A stretch of DNA of 58,339 nt from Planctomycetota bacterium (GTDB lineage: Bacteria; Planctomycetota; PLA2; JAEUHO01): NCBI GenBank assembly GCA_030066775.1, contig JASJAY010000069.1, forward strand, positions 1 to 58,339, given 5' to 3'. The notes beneath the pieces were generated by a model. It was given only the letters and a program-made list of their open reading frames with translations. It was not told the DNA's origin and did not search any database. Made by a program: the position numbers and the translations under genes. Below, piece after piece: positions 7,213 through 15,914 of this stretch (the first letter of the stretch is position 1; the number at the start of each line of letters is the position of its first letter).

Positions 7213-10200
7213 TTACGCGGCCACGGCCTGCGGCGCACGTCGCCCCATCAGCAGGCGGTAGCCCGCCGGCAGGAACAGCAGCGCCAGCACGGTCGCGCCG
7301 GCGACGCCGCCCGCGATGGAGATGGCGAGCGGCGGCCAGAAGCCGCCCCCCGCGACGAGCAGCGGCACGAAGCCGGCGATCGTCGTGAGCGTGGTCGAGA
7401 GCACGTGGCGCGTGCTGCGGAAGACGACCTCGGTGATCGCGGCGGCGTCGCCCGTCACGGCCTTGGGATCCGCACGGATGCCGGCGAGCACGGCGATGGC
7501 GTCGTTGACGGCGATGCCGACGAGCCCGAGCGTGCCCACGATCGCCATGAAGCCGAAGTCGTAGTCGAACACGTAGAGCGCGAGGAAGCCGAGCCCCATG
7601 CTCAGGCCCGCGATGAAGAGGATCAGGCCCGCGAGGCGGAAGGAGCGGAACGAGAGCACCAGCGAGCTGATCATCAGGAGGCCCAGCACCGCGACGGAGC
7701 TGAGCAGGTACGCGACCGCCTGATTGCGTTCGGCCTGCTCGCCGCCGAAGGTCACGCGGTAGCCGGGCGGCACCTCGAAGCCGGCCTTCTCGAGCGCGGC
7801 CTCGTAGCGCGCCAGCACCACCGACGGCAGCACACCCGCCTGGACGTAGCCCTTCACGGTGTTGAGGCGTCGACCGCCGCGGCGTGTGATCGTGCCGTCC
7901 TCGGGCACGAGGGTGGACTCCCCCACCACCGCGACGGGGATCGGGGCACGGCGCCCGCTGCCGTCGGGATGCGGCAGGAGGTCGATCGAGTCGAGGTCGT
8001 CGGCCGCGCTGCGGGCGGTGCGCGCCAGGCGCACCCGGACCGGCAGCTCCTCGGTGGACTCGAGCAGCGAGCCACCGGCCGCGCCCTCGAGGTTCGCGCC
8101 GAGCTGCGCTGCGACGTCGGTGTTTACGAGACCCGTGCGGCGCAGGGACTCCTCGTCGAGACGCAGCGCCAGCTTGGGGCGCCCGCTCGTGAGCGTCGTG
8201 CGCGTGTGCGTGACGTCGGGCACACGCGCCAGGACGCGGCGCGCCTCTTCGCCCAGCTCACGCAACGTCGTCAGGTCCGAGCCGTAGATGCGCATCTCGA
8301 TCGGCGCGTCGAAGGGCGGGCCTTGCTCCAGCGGCCGCACGAGCACCTGGGCCTTGGGGAAGCGCGCGTCGAGCTGCGCCTGCATGTCGCGCGCACGCTC
8401 GGTGACGCCCTCCGGCGTCGTCATCTGCACGAGCGCCTGGGCGAAGTTGGGCGAGCCTTCCTGGCCGCCGAGCATGTTGTAGTAGAACTTCGGCGCGTCG
8501 CGCCCGACGAAGAAGTGCACGCGGCGCACGTCGTCGCGCTGTGTGAGCACCTCGCCCGCTTCCTTGGCCAACGCGTACGTCTGCTCGAGCGACGCCTGCG
8601 CGGGCAGGCGTACCTCGACGCGCAGCTGGTTGCGGTCGGCGGACGGGAAGAACTGCTCGTCCAGCTGGTCCATCACGCCGAAGCCGACAAGCGGCAGCGC
8701 GAGCGCGAAGGCAATGGCCAGCACCGGGTGGCGCAGCATGAAGCCGAGCGCGCCCTTGTAGATCCGCGCCGGCCCCGCGAATGAGACGCCCCTGCTGGGC
8801 CAGCCGCGGGAAATGCGCCGGGTGCCGCGGCCGCCCAGCAGGGCGACGAGCGTCGGCAGGACGGTCAGCGCGAGGAAGAGCGAGCTGACCAGCGCGAGCA
8901 CCACGCTGATCGAGATCGTCCCGACGAACTCCCCCATCGGGCCGGGCACGACCAGCATGGGCATGAACGCGAGCACCGTGGTGAACGTGCTGCCGGCGAG
9001 CGGGACGGCCAGAAGGCGCACCGACTCGCGGATGGCCTGGCCCCGGCGCATGCCGTGCTGCAGCCGGTGCGAGACCTCGTCGACCATGATGATCGCGTTG
9101 TCGATCAAGAGGCCGAGCGCGATGATCAACCCGGTGATCGACATCTGCTGGATGGGCACGTCCACGAAGCGCAGGCCCGCCAGCACCATCAGTGTGGACA
9201 GGGGCAGCGCGAGGCCGACCACGACGGCGGAGCGCCAGCCCATCGTGAAGAAGATCACGAGCACGACGAGCCCGACGCCGATCAGGAAGTTCTGGAACAG
9301 GTCGCCCAGGCGCCGGTCCACGTACGTGCTCTGGTCGAAGATCACGCCCAGATCGACGGCGCTAGGCATGCCCTCGCCGGCGGCGTCGATCGCGCCGTGC
9401 ATGTCCGTCGCCCACTGGTCGATGCGCAGGTCCTTCGCCATGCGCGCGGCGACCACGACGCCGGGCTTGCCGTCCACGAGCGCGAGCTCGGCCGCGGGCT
9501 CGGCGACGGTCTTGCGCACCGTGCCCACGTCCTCGAGGCGCAGCACCTCGCCGCGCGCCCCCACCGCAACGGGCATCTTGCGCACGCGCTCGAGCGAGTC
9601 GAGCTCGCCGCTCACCTCGACGGTGAGATCGTTCTGGGCCCCCCGCACGATGCCGGCGGCAACCTTGGCGTCGCCCCCGCGAATGCGCTCCGCGATGTCG
9701 GCGGCGGTCAGCGACAGGCGTGCGAGCGCCTCACGGTCGAGCTCGACGCGGATCTCCTCGTCGGGCGCACCGAAGATCTTGACGAAGGCGGTGCCGCCGA
9801 TGTCGCGCATGCGGTCGCGCAGGTCCTCGGCGAGGCGGCGCAGCACGGCGTAGCTGGCGTCACCCTGTGCGTCCCAGCGGAGCGCTGCGATGAACGTGTA
9901 GGTGTCGGTCTCCTCGCGGTCGCGCAGCTCGGGCGCCGTGGCGTCCGGCGGCATCAGCGCCCGCGCGTCGCCCAGCCGGTCGCGGACGCGCGACCACACC
10001 GTGTCCACGTCCGTGACCGTGTCCGCGAGCTCGACGCTGATGGCCGAGACGCCCGCGCGGGAGGTCGAGGACAGCACCGAGATCTCCTCGATGTCGCGCA
10101 GCTCGCGCTCGATCTTCTCGGTCACGAGCGCCTCGACGCGCTCTGCGGTCGCGCCCGGGAGCTGCGTCATCACGAGGCCGAAGCGCGGCGTGAGGGTCGG

Positions 10201-10305
10201 GTCCTCCTGCCGCGGCAGCTGCATGAGCGCGAAGCCGCCGGTGGCCATGATCAGCACGAGCGTCAGCACGAGCAGACGCCGGTTACGGAAGAAGAGATCG
10301 CTCAC
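7213..10305 (-). CDS. RND efflux transporter, inner-membrane permease
   Basis: 1,030 residues, the usual length of an AcrB/HAE-type pump. It opens with a TM helix (LLVLTLVLIMATGGFALMQ) and the RQEDPTLTP motif of the family, has two large periplasmic loops, and two six-helix bundles. In TM4 the sequence is GLLIDNAIIMVDE: the first Asp of the AcrB proton-relay pair is kept but the second is Asn, as in several non-AcrB HAE subgroups. The start is GTG 10305 with GGAGG just upstream. It forms an operon with the HlyD adaptor (41-bp gap) and TetR regulator. No outer-membrane TolC gene is in the window. Substrates cannot be read from sequence. Confidence 0.95.
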   Translation of the reverse strand: MSDLFFRNRRLLVLTLVLIMATGGFALMQLPRQEDPTLTPRFGLVMTQLPGATAERVEALVTEKIERELRDIEEISVLSSTSRAGVSAISVELADTVTDVDTVWSRVRDRLGDARALMPPDATAPELRDREETDTYTFIAALRWDAQGDASYAVLRRLAEDLRDRMRDIGGTAFVKIFGAPDEEIRVELDREALARLSLTAADIAERIRGGDAKVAAGIVRGAQNDLTVEVSGELDSLERVRKMPVAVGARGEVLRLEDVGTVRKTVAEPAAELALVDGKPGVVVAARMAKDLRIDQWATDMHGAIDAAGEGMPSAVDLGVIFDQSTYVDRRLGDLFQNFLIGVGLVVLVIFFTMGWRSAVVVGLALPLSTLMVLAGLRFVDVPIQQMSITGLIIALGLLIDNAIIMVDEVSHRLQHGMRRGQAIRESVRLLAVPLAGSTFTTVLAFMPMLVVPGPMGEFVGTISISVVLALVSSLFLALTVLPTLVALLGGRGTRRISRGWPSRGVSFAGPARIYKGALGFMLRHPVLAIAFALALPLVGFGVMDQLDEQFFPSADRNQLRVEVRLPAQASLEQTYALAKEAGEVLTQRDDVRRVHFFVGRDAPKFYYNMLGGQEGSPNFAQALVQMTTPEGVTERARDMQAQLDARFPKAQVLVRPLEQGPPFDAPIEMRIYGSDLTTLRELGEEARRVLARVPDVTHTRTTLTSGRPKLALRLDEESLRRTGLVNTDVAAQLGANLEGAAGGSLLESTEELPVRVRLARTARSAADDLDSIDLLPHPDGSGRRAPIPVAVVGESTLVPEDGTITRRGGRRLNTVKGYVQAGVLPSVVLARYEAALEKAGFEVPPGYRVTFGGEQAERNQAVAYLLSSVAVLGLLMISSLVLSFRSFRLAGLILFIAGLSMGLGFLALYVFDYDFGFMAIVGTLGLVGIAVNDAIAVLAGIRADPKAVTGDAAAITEVVFRSTRHVLSTTLTTIAGFVPLLVAGGGFWPPLAISIAGGVAGATVLALLFLPAGYRLLMGRRAPQAVAA

Positions 10306-10346
10306 GGGAGCCTCCTACGCTCTTGCTTCTCGGGGGAAGCCGCGCC

Positions 10347-11735
10347 CTAGCGGGCGGAAGGGGTCCAGGTGACGCGTTGCCCGGGCACGATGCGCCGGGT
10401 GTCGCCGGTGACGACGCGGTCTTCCGCGCCGATCGTGCCGCGCACGAGCACGCGGTCGGCACCGGTGTGGAGCACCTCCACGTGGTGACGCACGACCTCG
10501 TAGACGTCGGGGCCGGCGTCTTCGCTTTGGACGCGCTGCAGGGCGTAGACGGCCCAGAGGCCGCGCACGCCGCGGGAGAGGCTCGAGACGGGCACCCAGT
10601 ACCCCTCGGCCGCAGTGAAGCGCTCGAGCTCGAGGCGCGCCACCTGGCCCGGGACCACGTGGTCGGCGGCGCCCTTGGGCAGCTCGAAGACGAGGGTGCG
10701 CGTACGCGTGGCGCGCTCGGTCTCGGGCAGGCGCTCGCGGAGGGTGGCATCGAAGCGGCGGCTGCGGATCCGCACCTTGTGGATCGAGCCGGGCTCGAGC
10801 GTGGCGGCGACGTCGGGCGGCAGCCCGATCCAGGCCTCGAGGTGCGCGTCCTCGACCAGGGTGAACACCGGCTGCCCAGCCTGCACCACCGTGCCCTCGT
10901 CCACGTGGCGGGTCAGGACACGCCCGGCGAAGGGGGCCTTGAGCACGCTGTCGGTGAGGTCCACGTCGATGCGCTTGATGGCGTTCTCGAGCTCCAGGAC
11001 CTGGGCCGCCTGGGCCTCGATCTGCTCGGGCCGGGTGCCGTTGTTGAGCTCCCGCAGACGCTCGCGGGCCCCGTCGAGGCGCGCCCGGGCGGCGCGGAGC
11101 TCGGTGCCGATCTCGTCGTACTCCTCCTTGGAGATCCGCTTGCGGTCCAGGAGCTCCGCCCGGCGGGTCTTCTTGCGCTCGAGCAGCTCCATGTCCGCGG
11201 CCGCGCCTTCGACGGCGGCCTCGGCCGCGGCGACGACCTCTTCACGCGGCCCGGCCCGCATCTCGGCCAGCACCGCGGCGGCCGCCTTGCGCCGGGCGTC
11301 GAGCCGCGCGCGCTCGGTGTCGAGGCGGCGCGTGTCGAGCGTCCCGAGGATCGCCTTCTCCGTGACCGGGCTACCCTCGGCGACCGTGAGGGTCTTGATC
11401 CGGGCGGCGACCTCGAAGCCGAGCGTGCTGGTCCGGCGGGCGCGGACCTCGCCGGTGTAGGCCCGGCCGGCCTCGTAGCCGGGGGCGGCCTCGGGGAAGA
11501 CCGCGGCCACGGGCAGCGCGCGCGGCGCCTCCGGCGGGGCCTCGGCGTCGGGTGAGGAAGACCACGCAGGCGGTCCGAACGCCAGCAGGGCCGCCAGCCC
11601 GCCGATCGGCAGCACGACCAGCAGCCAGCGCCACGAAATGTGCCGCTTCGTCAAAATCTGACGACCCGTCAGAATTGAGCCAAAAAAAGGCTCGCTCGGA
11701 GCCGGGCTAGATGAATCCTGCGTCTCGGGCTTCAT
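10347..11735 (-). CDS. RND periplasmic adaptor (HlyD/MFP family)
   Basis: 462 residues from ATG 11735, which follows a strong AGGAGGT site and overlaps the end of the tetR gene by 29 bp. A membrane-anchor helix (WRWLLVVLPIGGLAALLAF) follows a ~34-residue cytosolic start. A beta-barrel/lipoyl half (GEVRARRTSTLGFEVAARI), a long coiled-coil hairpin (~residues 140-260, with many Glu/Arg/Ala heptads) and the second lipoyl half (LKAPFAGRVLTRHVDEGTVV) follow in order. Residues 16-34 are encoded by an AT-rich stretch containing a palindromic operator and a T7 run, unusual for this genome. Translation might therefore really begin at TTG 11654; the strong ribosome site argues for 11735. Confidence 0.9.
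   Translation of the reverse strand: MKPETQDSSSPAPSEPFFGSILTGRQILTKRHISWRWLLVVLPIGGLAALLAFGPPAWSSSPDAEAPPEAPRALPVAAVFPEAAPGYEAGRAYTGEVRARRTSTLGFEVAARIKTLTVAEGSPVTEKAILGTLDTRRLDTERARLDARRKAAAAVLAEMRAGPREEVVAAAEAAVEGAAADMELLERKKTRRAELLDRKRISKEEYDEIGTELRAARARLDGARERLRELNNGTRPEQIEAQAAQVLELENAIKRIDVDLTDSVLKAPFAGRVLTRHVDEGTVVQAGQPVFTLVEDAHLEAWIGLPPDVAATLEPGSIHKVRIRSRRFDATLRERLPETERATRTRTLVFELPKGAADHVVPGQVARLELERFTAAEGYWVPVSSLSRGVRGLWAVYALQRVQSEDAGPDVYEVVRHHVEVLHTGADRVLVRGTIGAEDRVVTGDTRRIVPGQRVTWTPSAR
11657..11673. promoter_or_regulatory. Operator-like palindrome inside the 5' end of the adaptor gene
   Basis: A perfect inverted repeat, TCTGACG-ACC-CGTCAGA. Its core TGACG-N3-CGTCA is identical in half-sites and spacing to the repeat in front of the TetR gene (12459-12471), and an extra half-site CGTCA lies at 11649-11653. 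The surrounding ~60 bp are unusually AT-rich. It most likely binds the neighbouring TetR protein, either repressing an internal promoter for the efflux genes or acting as a block to elongation. Confidence 0.6.
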
Positions 11736-12447
11736 CGGGGAAGACCTCCTGGAGCACCCACGCTCGGGTGTTCTCGTAGTCCCATTCGTGGGTGAGCGGA
11801 GCCCACCCGAAGCCGTCCATGACGGCCTGCTGATTGCGCCGCAGCGCCCCGTGGGGGTCGGGGATGCCCATCTCGGCCAGCGTCGGCTTGCCTTCGATGA
11901 TGCTGTGGCCGCCATAGCTCATGGTCCATAGACCGAAGATCAGCGCCGGAGGTGCCACCTCATCCGGCAGCGTCAGGTCTCCGGCGCGGAGGGCGTCGGT
12001 CACGATGCCGCCCACGATCTCCATGCAGCCCTGTTCGGCGGCCACGAAGGCGTGCTGCCGCTCGGGGGAGACCTTGTGGCGGATCGAGTCGGCCATCACG
12101 ATCTGCTCCGCCCGGAAGTGCTCGGGGTGGAGCGCCACGAAGAGGTCGATGGCGGCGCCGATGGCCGTCATCCGCTCCCGGGGGCGGCCGCTGAAGGCCG
12201 CCGCGCGCCGGAACATCTCCTGGCGCATCATGCCCGTATGGGCCACCAGGCCGGCCAGGAGCTCCTCCTTGGAGCTGAAGTGGTTGTAGATCGTGCCCTT
12301 GGAGTACTCGGTGGCGTCGGCCACGAGATCCATGGTCATGCCGAGATAGCCGCGCTCGAGGAGCATGCGCGCCGCGATATCGAGGATCAGCTGCTCCCGG
12401 GCCTCGATCTCGCGCTGCTTGCGGGTGGTGGTGCCGGTCGTCGTCAT
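11707..12447 (-). CDS. TetR/AcrR-family transcriptional repressor
   Basis: 246 residues. The N-terminal helix-turn-helix is typical: ILDIAARMLLERGYLGMTMDLVADATEYSKGTIYNHFSSKEELLAGL (residues ~22-66, shown here only for its motif GTIYNHFSSKEEL). The remaining helical domain, ~180 residues, would bind a ligand and dimerise. As the first gene of the TetR-adaptor-pump operon it is the likely local repressor of the efflux system. A palindrome at 12458-12472 overlaps its probable -10 (AATAAT, 12459-12454), consistent with autorepression. The ATG lies 6 bp from that hexamer, so the mRNA may be leaderless. Confidence 0.93.
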   Translation of the reverse strand: MTTTGTTTRKQREIEAREQLILDIAARMLLERGYLGMTMDLVADATEYSKGTIYNHFSSKEELLAGLVAHTGMMRQEMFRRAAAFSGRPRERMTAIGAAIDLFVALHPEHFRAEQIVMADSIRHKVSPERQHAFVAAEQGCMEIVGGIVTDALRAGDLTLPDEVAPPALIFGLWTMSYGGHSIIEGKPTLAEMGIPDPHGALRRNQQAVMDGFGWAPLTHEWDYENTRAWVLQEVFPDEARDAGFI

Positions 12448-12453
12448 GACGCC

Positions 12454-12490
12454 ATTATTGACGCAACGTCAGACACTGCCGTTTCGTCAA
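12454..12490 (-). promoter_or_regulatory. tetR promoter and operator
   Basis: Read on the minus strand, AATAAT (12459-12454) is a plausible -10 six bases before the start codon. Overlapping it is TTGACG-CAA-CGTCAG (12458-12472 on the plus strand) with the core TGACG-N3-CGTCA shared with the site at 11657. A further half-site CGTCAA is at 12485-12490. The overlap of operator and promoter fits repression by steric block. Confidence 0.58.
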
Positions 12491-12523
12491 TTCCGGGGAG
12501 TCAGGACGAGCCGAAAGTCCCGG

Positions 12524-15439
12524 TCAGCGAGCCAGGGCGCTGGCGGCCAGGCCGCCGAGCAGCTGCTCCAGGGCCACGTCGAAGTTCACCTGGGTCGTGG
12601 TGATGTTCGGGATCACGAGCACGGGCAGGGGGTCGCCCAGGATCGGGAAGGCGCCCTTCCACTCCCCCGGCTCGTCGAAGACCCCGTCGTCGTCCACGTC
12701 GGTGGCCGCCACGAACAGGTACTCGCCCGCGACGAGGCCCCCGAAGATGAACTCCAGGGAGACGGCCGGGTTGACCACCACCTCGCCGACGATGGCCCCG
12801 GTCTCGATCGAGACGGCGAAGATGTGGATGTCCAGGTCGGGGGGCGGCGGCGTGCTGACGGTCTTCTGCATGGCGACCGCGATCTCCCGGTCGCCGCCGT
12901 CGGAGCGGATCAGGAGCCGGGCGAAGTAGCTGCCCGACGGCAGGCCCGCGCGGTCCACGAACACACGCACGCCGTCGACGTTGCGCGAGGCGTCGCCCGT
13001 CCCGAACGTCTGCGCCGCCAGCCAGGTCTCGCCGTCGGTCTGGATCACGTCCACGCCCGTGACGGTCAGGGGGCTGCCGCCGACGTTGCGCACGGTCACC
13101 TCGAGCTCGTTCTTGCTGGCCCCGAAGTTGAGCGTCTGGGGCGTCGCGAGCAGGTTCGGCGGCGGCGGGGGCCCGCCGGGCGGCGCGGCGATCGAGGAGA
13201 GGGCCGCGAACGCATCGATCAGGCCGTGGCCGTAGATGTCGTCGCGCCCCGTCGCCCCGAGGTCGACCGCGGTCGACGTGAGGATGTTCTCGATCTGGTC
13301 GGGGGTCAGGGTGTCGTTGACCGCGAGCAGGAGGGCCGCCACGCCCGCCACGTGCGGCGCCGCCATCGAGGTGCCCTGATAGAAGGTGTAGCCGCCGCTG
13401 ACGGTGGAGAGCACGCCGTCGGGATAGCCGTCACCGGTCGTGTCGACGCCCGTGTTGCCGCCGGGTGCGGCCACGTCGACCTGGGTCCCGAAGCTCGAGT
13501 AGGGGGCCCGCGCACGCTGCGCGTCGACCGCGGACACGCTGATCACGCCCGGATACGAGGCCGGGTAGAGCAGCTGGCTCGAGTTGCTGTTGCCCGCCGA
13601 CGCGATGATCGTCACGCCCGACGCGCGCGCCGTCGCACACGCGTCGGCCAGGGTCTGGTTGAAGTTGGGCCCGCCCAGGCTCATGTTGATCACGTGGGCG
13701 GCGTCCGCCGGCAGCGTGCCCGTGCTGTTGGGCTGCTTGGCCGCCCAGAGGATCGCGGCGGCGATGTCGAAGTCGGTGCCCGCGCCGTAGTTGCCGAGCG
13801 CGCGCAGCGGCATCAGGCTCGTGGCCCAGGTGACGCCGGCCACGCCTTCGCCGTCGTTCGTCTCGGCGCCGATGGTGCCCGCCACGTGGGTGCCGTGGTA
13901 GCCCGTCTGCACGCCGAGGTCCGTGGGATCGCCGTCCGGCCCGTCGCCGTCCCCGGTGATGCTCGGGAGCGAGACCGTGTCGTAGCCGGCGATGTAGCGC
14001 GAATCGAGGTCGACGTGGGGGATCCGGCCCGTGTCGATCACGGCGACGATGATCTCGGCCGCACCCGTCGTGATGTCCCAGGCGGCCTCCAGGTTCAGCA
14101 TGTCGTAGTGCCACTGGAGGCCGTAGTAGGTGTCGTCGGGCGCCAGCATCGCGCGCCTGATGCGGTTGGGCTCGCTGTAGCGAACGCAGGCGCTGCAGGC
14201 GGCCGCGCAGGTACGCGAGACGGTCAGACGCCGGCGGTCGGCATCCGTGAGGCCCGCGGGCAGGTTCAGGTCCACCTTGCAGGCGATGCCCGGCAGCTCG
14301 GCCACGATCTCCGCGCCGCCGCGGGCGAGGTGCGCGGCGCCGCGCTCCGCCTCACCCGGGTGGAAGCAGACGAGGGCTTCGCCCGGCGCGACGTTGTCGT
14401 CCACCTGGCCGTAGTGGCGGTCCTCGAAGCCGTGGGCCAGGCTGTCTGCCTCGAGCGCGAGGGGGGCCAGCCCGCGTTGGTTGACGAGCGTGAGGGCCTG
14501 GGGGGCCACCAGGGGCGTCGGGGGCGCGGCCGCGGCAAGCGAGAGGTTCCAGAGGCCGCCGCCGTCGACGGCGCGCACCTCGATCAGGAGCAGCGTGCCC
14601 GCCGAGACGGACAGCGCGCCCGTCTCCGGGGGCCCGATGACGCTGGTGAACTCCTGCAGCAGGACCGGCGCGCCGATGTCGGTGGTCACGTCGGAGACGC
14701 GCAGGTCGAAGTTGCGGAAGGAGGGGTGCTGCAGCGTGAGCCCGAGCGACAGCGCCTCGGGGCAGGCGATGAGGAGGGCATCTACGGGATCGGTCGTCTC
14801 GTCGGCGGTGCCGGAGACCAGGAAGCCGCCGCCCACGGCCAGGGAGCCCAGGTAGTTCGCCGTCGCCGACGTGTCGTTGGGCTCGGCCTCGGTCGCGCCG
14901 GGGGACACCTCGATCAGGAGCTCCAGCTCGTACGAGCCCTGGCCGCTGTTCGCCGTGATGACGAAGTCCACGGTGCCCTGGAGGTCGAGGACGTTCGACT
15001 CGGGGGGCGTGGGCACGTCGAAGACCTCGACGAACTGCATGCCCGTCGGGTCGTAGACGCCGAGGTCGAAGTCGTTGAGCACGCCGAAGCGGAGCGTGGC
15101 CGTCACGCGGCAGCGCACGGGCAGACGGATGCGGAACGCGTCGAACACGTCGCCCGCGGCGTCGGCATCGAGCGCGCCGACCAGGGTCACGGACTGGCCC
15201 GGCAGCCGATCGCCCAGGATCTGCGCGGCGCCGAAGTCGTCATTGGGCTCCTGCTCGACCACGAGCGGATCCGAGCCGCGCACGAACGTCAGCCGGCCCG
15301 TGACCGTGCCGGCCGGCGGCGGCAGGCCGGGTCCGTTGACCGTGTCGCCGCCACCCCCGCCGCCACCACACCCGCCGACCCCGAGGAGCAGCGAGACCAA
15401 GCCGACAGCCATCAGCGAGCGCAAGGACACCAGGCGCAT
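12524..15439 (-). CDS. Secreted subtilisin-like (S8) serine protease, lipoprotein
   Basis: 971 residues from ATG 15439 (GGGAGGT just upstream). Lipobox LLGVGGC is followed by a Gly run. Two pre-peptidase-like repeats follow, each with an EPND motif (VEQEPNDDFGAAQILG and EAEPNDTSATANYLG), then a prodomain-like region with a Cys cluster (CAAACSACVRY). The S8 catalytic core shows Asp in VIDTGRIPHVD, His in GYHGTHVAGTI, Asn in SAGNSNSS and Ser in GTSMAAPHVAG. The C-terminal ~250 residues are beta-rich (an Ig-like block, LNFGASKNELEVTVRNVGGSPLTV). It is probably an outer-membrane or cell-surface protease; substrate unknown. Confidence 0.93.
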   Translation of the reverse strand: MRLVSLRSLMAVGLVSLLLGVGGCGGGGGGGDTVNGPGLPPPAGTVTGRLTFVRGSDPLVVEQEPNDDFGAAQILGDRLPGQSVTLVGALDADAAGDVFDAFRIRLPVRCRVTATLRFGVLNDFDLGVYDPTGMQFVEVFDVPTPPESNVLDLQGTVDFVITANSGQGSYELELLIEVSPGATEAEPNDTSATANYLGSLAVGGGFLVSGTADETTDPVDALLIACPEALSLGLTLQHPSFRNFDLRVSDVTTDIGAPVLLQEFTSVIGPPETGALSVSAGTLLLIEVRAVDGGGLWNLSLAAAAPPTPLVAPQALTLVNQRGLAPLALEADSLAHGFEDRHYGQVDDNVAPGEALVCFHPGEAERGAAHLARGGAEIVAELPGIACKVDLNLPAGLTDADRRRLTVSRTCAAACSACVRYSEPNRIRRAMLAPDDTYYGLQWHYDMLNLEAAWDITTGAAEIIVAVIDTGRIPHVDLDSRYIAGYDTVSLPSITGDGDGPDGDPTDLGVQTGYHGTHVAGTIGAETNDGEGVAGVTWATSLMPLRALGNYGAGTDFDIAAAILWAAKQPNSTGTLPADAAHVINMSLGGPNFNQTLADACATARASGVTIIASAGNSNSSQLLYPASYPGVISVSAVDAQRARAPYSSFGTQVDVAAPGGNTGVDTTGDGYPDGVLSTVSGGYTFYQGTSMAAPHVAGVAALLLAVNDTLTPDQIENILTSTAVDLGATGRDDIYGHGLIDAFAALSSIAAPPGGPPPPPNLLATPQTLNFGASKNELEVTVRNVGGSPLTVTGVDVIQTDGETWLAAQTFGTGDASRNVDGVRVFVDRAGLPSGSYFARLLIRSDGGDREIAVAMQKTVSTPPPPDLDIHIFAVSIETGAIVGEVVVNPAVSLEFIFGGLVAGEYLFVAATDVDDDGVFDEPGEWKGAFPILGDPLPVLVIPNITTTQVNFDVALEQLLGGLAASALAR

Positions 15440-15914
15440 ACGGACCTCCCACCCGAAGACGCACCCCCTGCGTCTCTCAAAGCCCGGTCCCCATCCTACC
15501 GATGTAGGGCTCGCGCGAGCCGCCTCGGACAGGCGATCTGGACGGCGACGTGCGAACGGACCGTCTGGTCGGCAGGTCGTTCTGCCTGCGGGCCCCGGAG
15601 ACGGGGCAGGGAAGGGAGGGCGGCGCCCCAGGATTCCCCCCGGCCAAGGTTCACCCGGGACCGCCGCCTCCGAGGTGCGCATGAAACACGGGCCGCGCGA
15701 GGGCGGCGTGAGGACCTGATGAAAGGTCCGAGAATCCGTCTCCGGCCTCTCTGCGGGCCCCGGCGCGGCCCTGCAAAGCGGGGATCAAGACCGTGGGGGC
15801 CCGCCGCAGACCCCGTGAAATGTGGATGGAAAGTTGTCTGCTGCGGCGTTGGGGCTGCAGGTCCGAGCGTGGGTCTTCGACAGGAAGGACCAGAGGGATG
15901 TCGAGGGAGGTCCG
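15440..15914. other. Intergenic region between divergent secreted-enzyme genes
   Basis: 475 bp without a convincing gene, between the subtilase (minus) and the phosphatase (plus). It must hold both promoters. The only clear signals are the ribosome sites at the two ends (GGGAGGT before each start). Long antisense open frames cross it but have the Arg/Pro/Ala-rich look of shadow frames. No tRNA, strong terminator or mobile-element end was seen. Confidence 0.6.

Noticed and set aside
11677..11693. GAGCC-T7-GGCTC hairpin as a terminator between tetR and the adaptor gene
   Set aside because: The T run is in the loop rather than after the stem, so it does not fit intrinsic termination.
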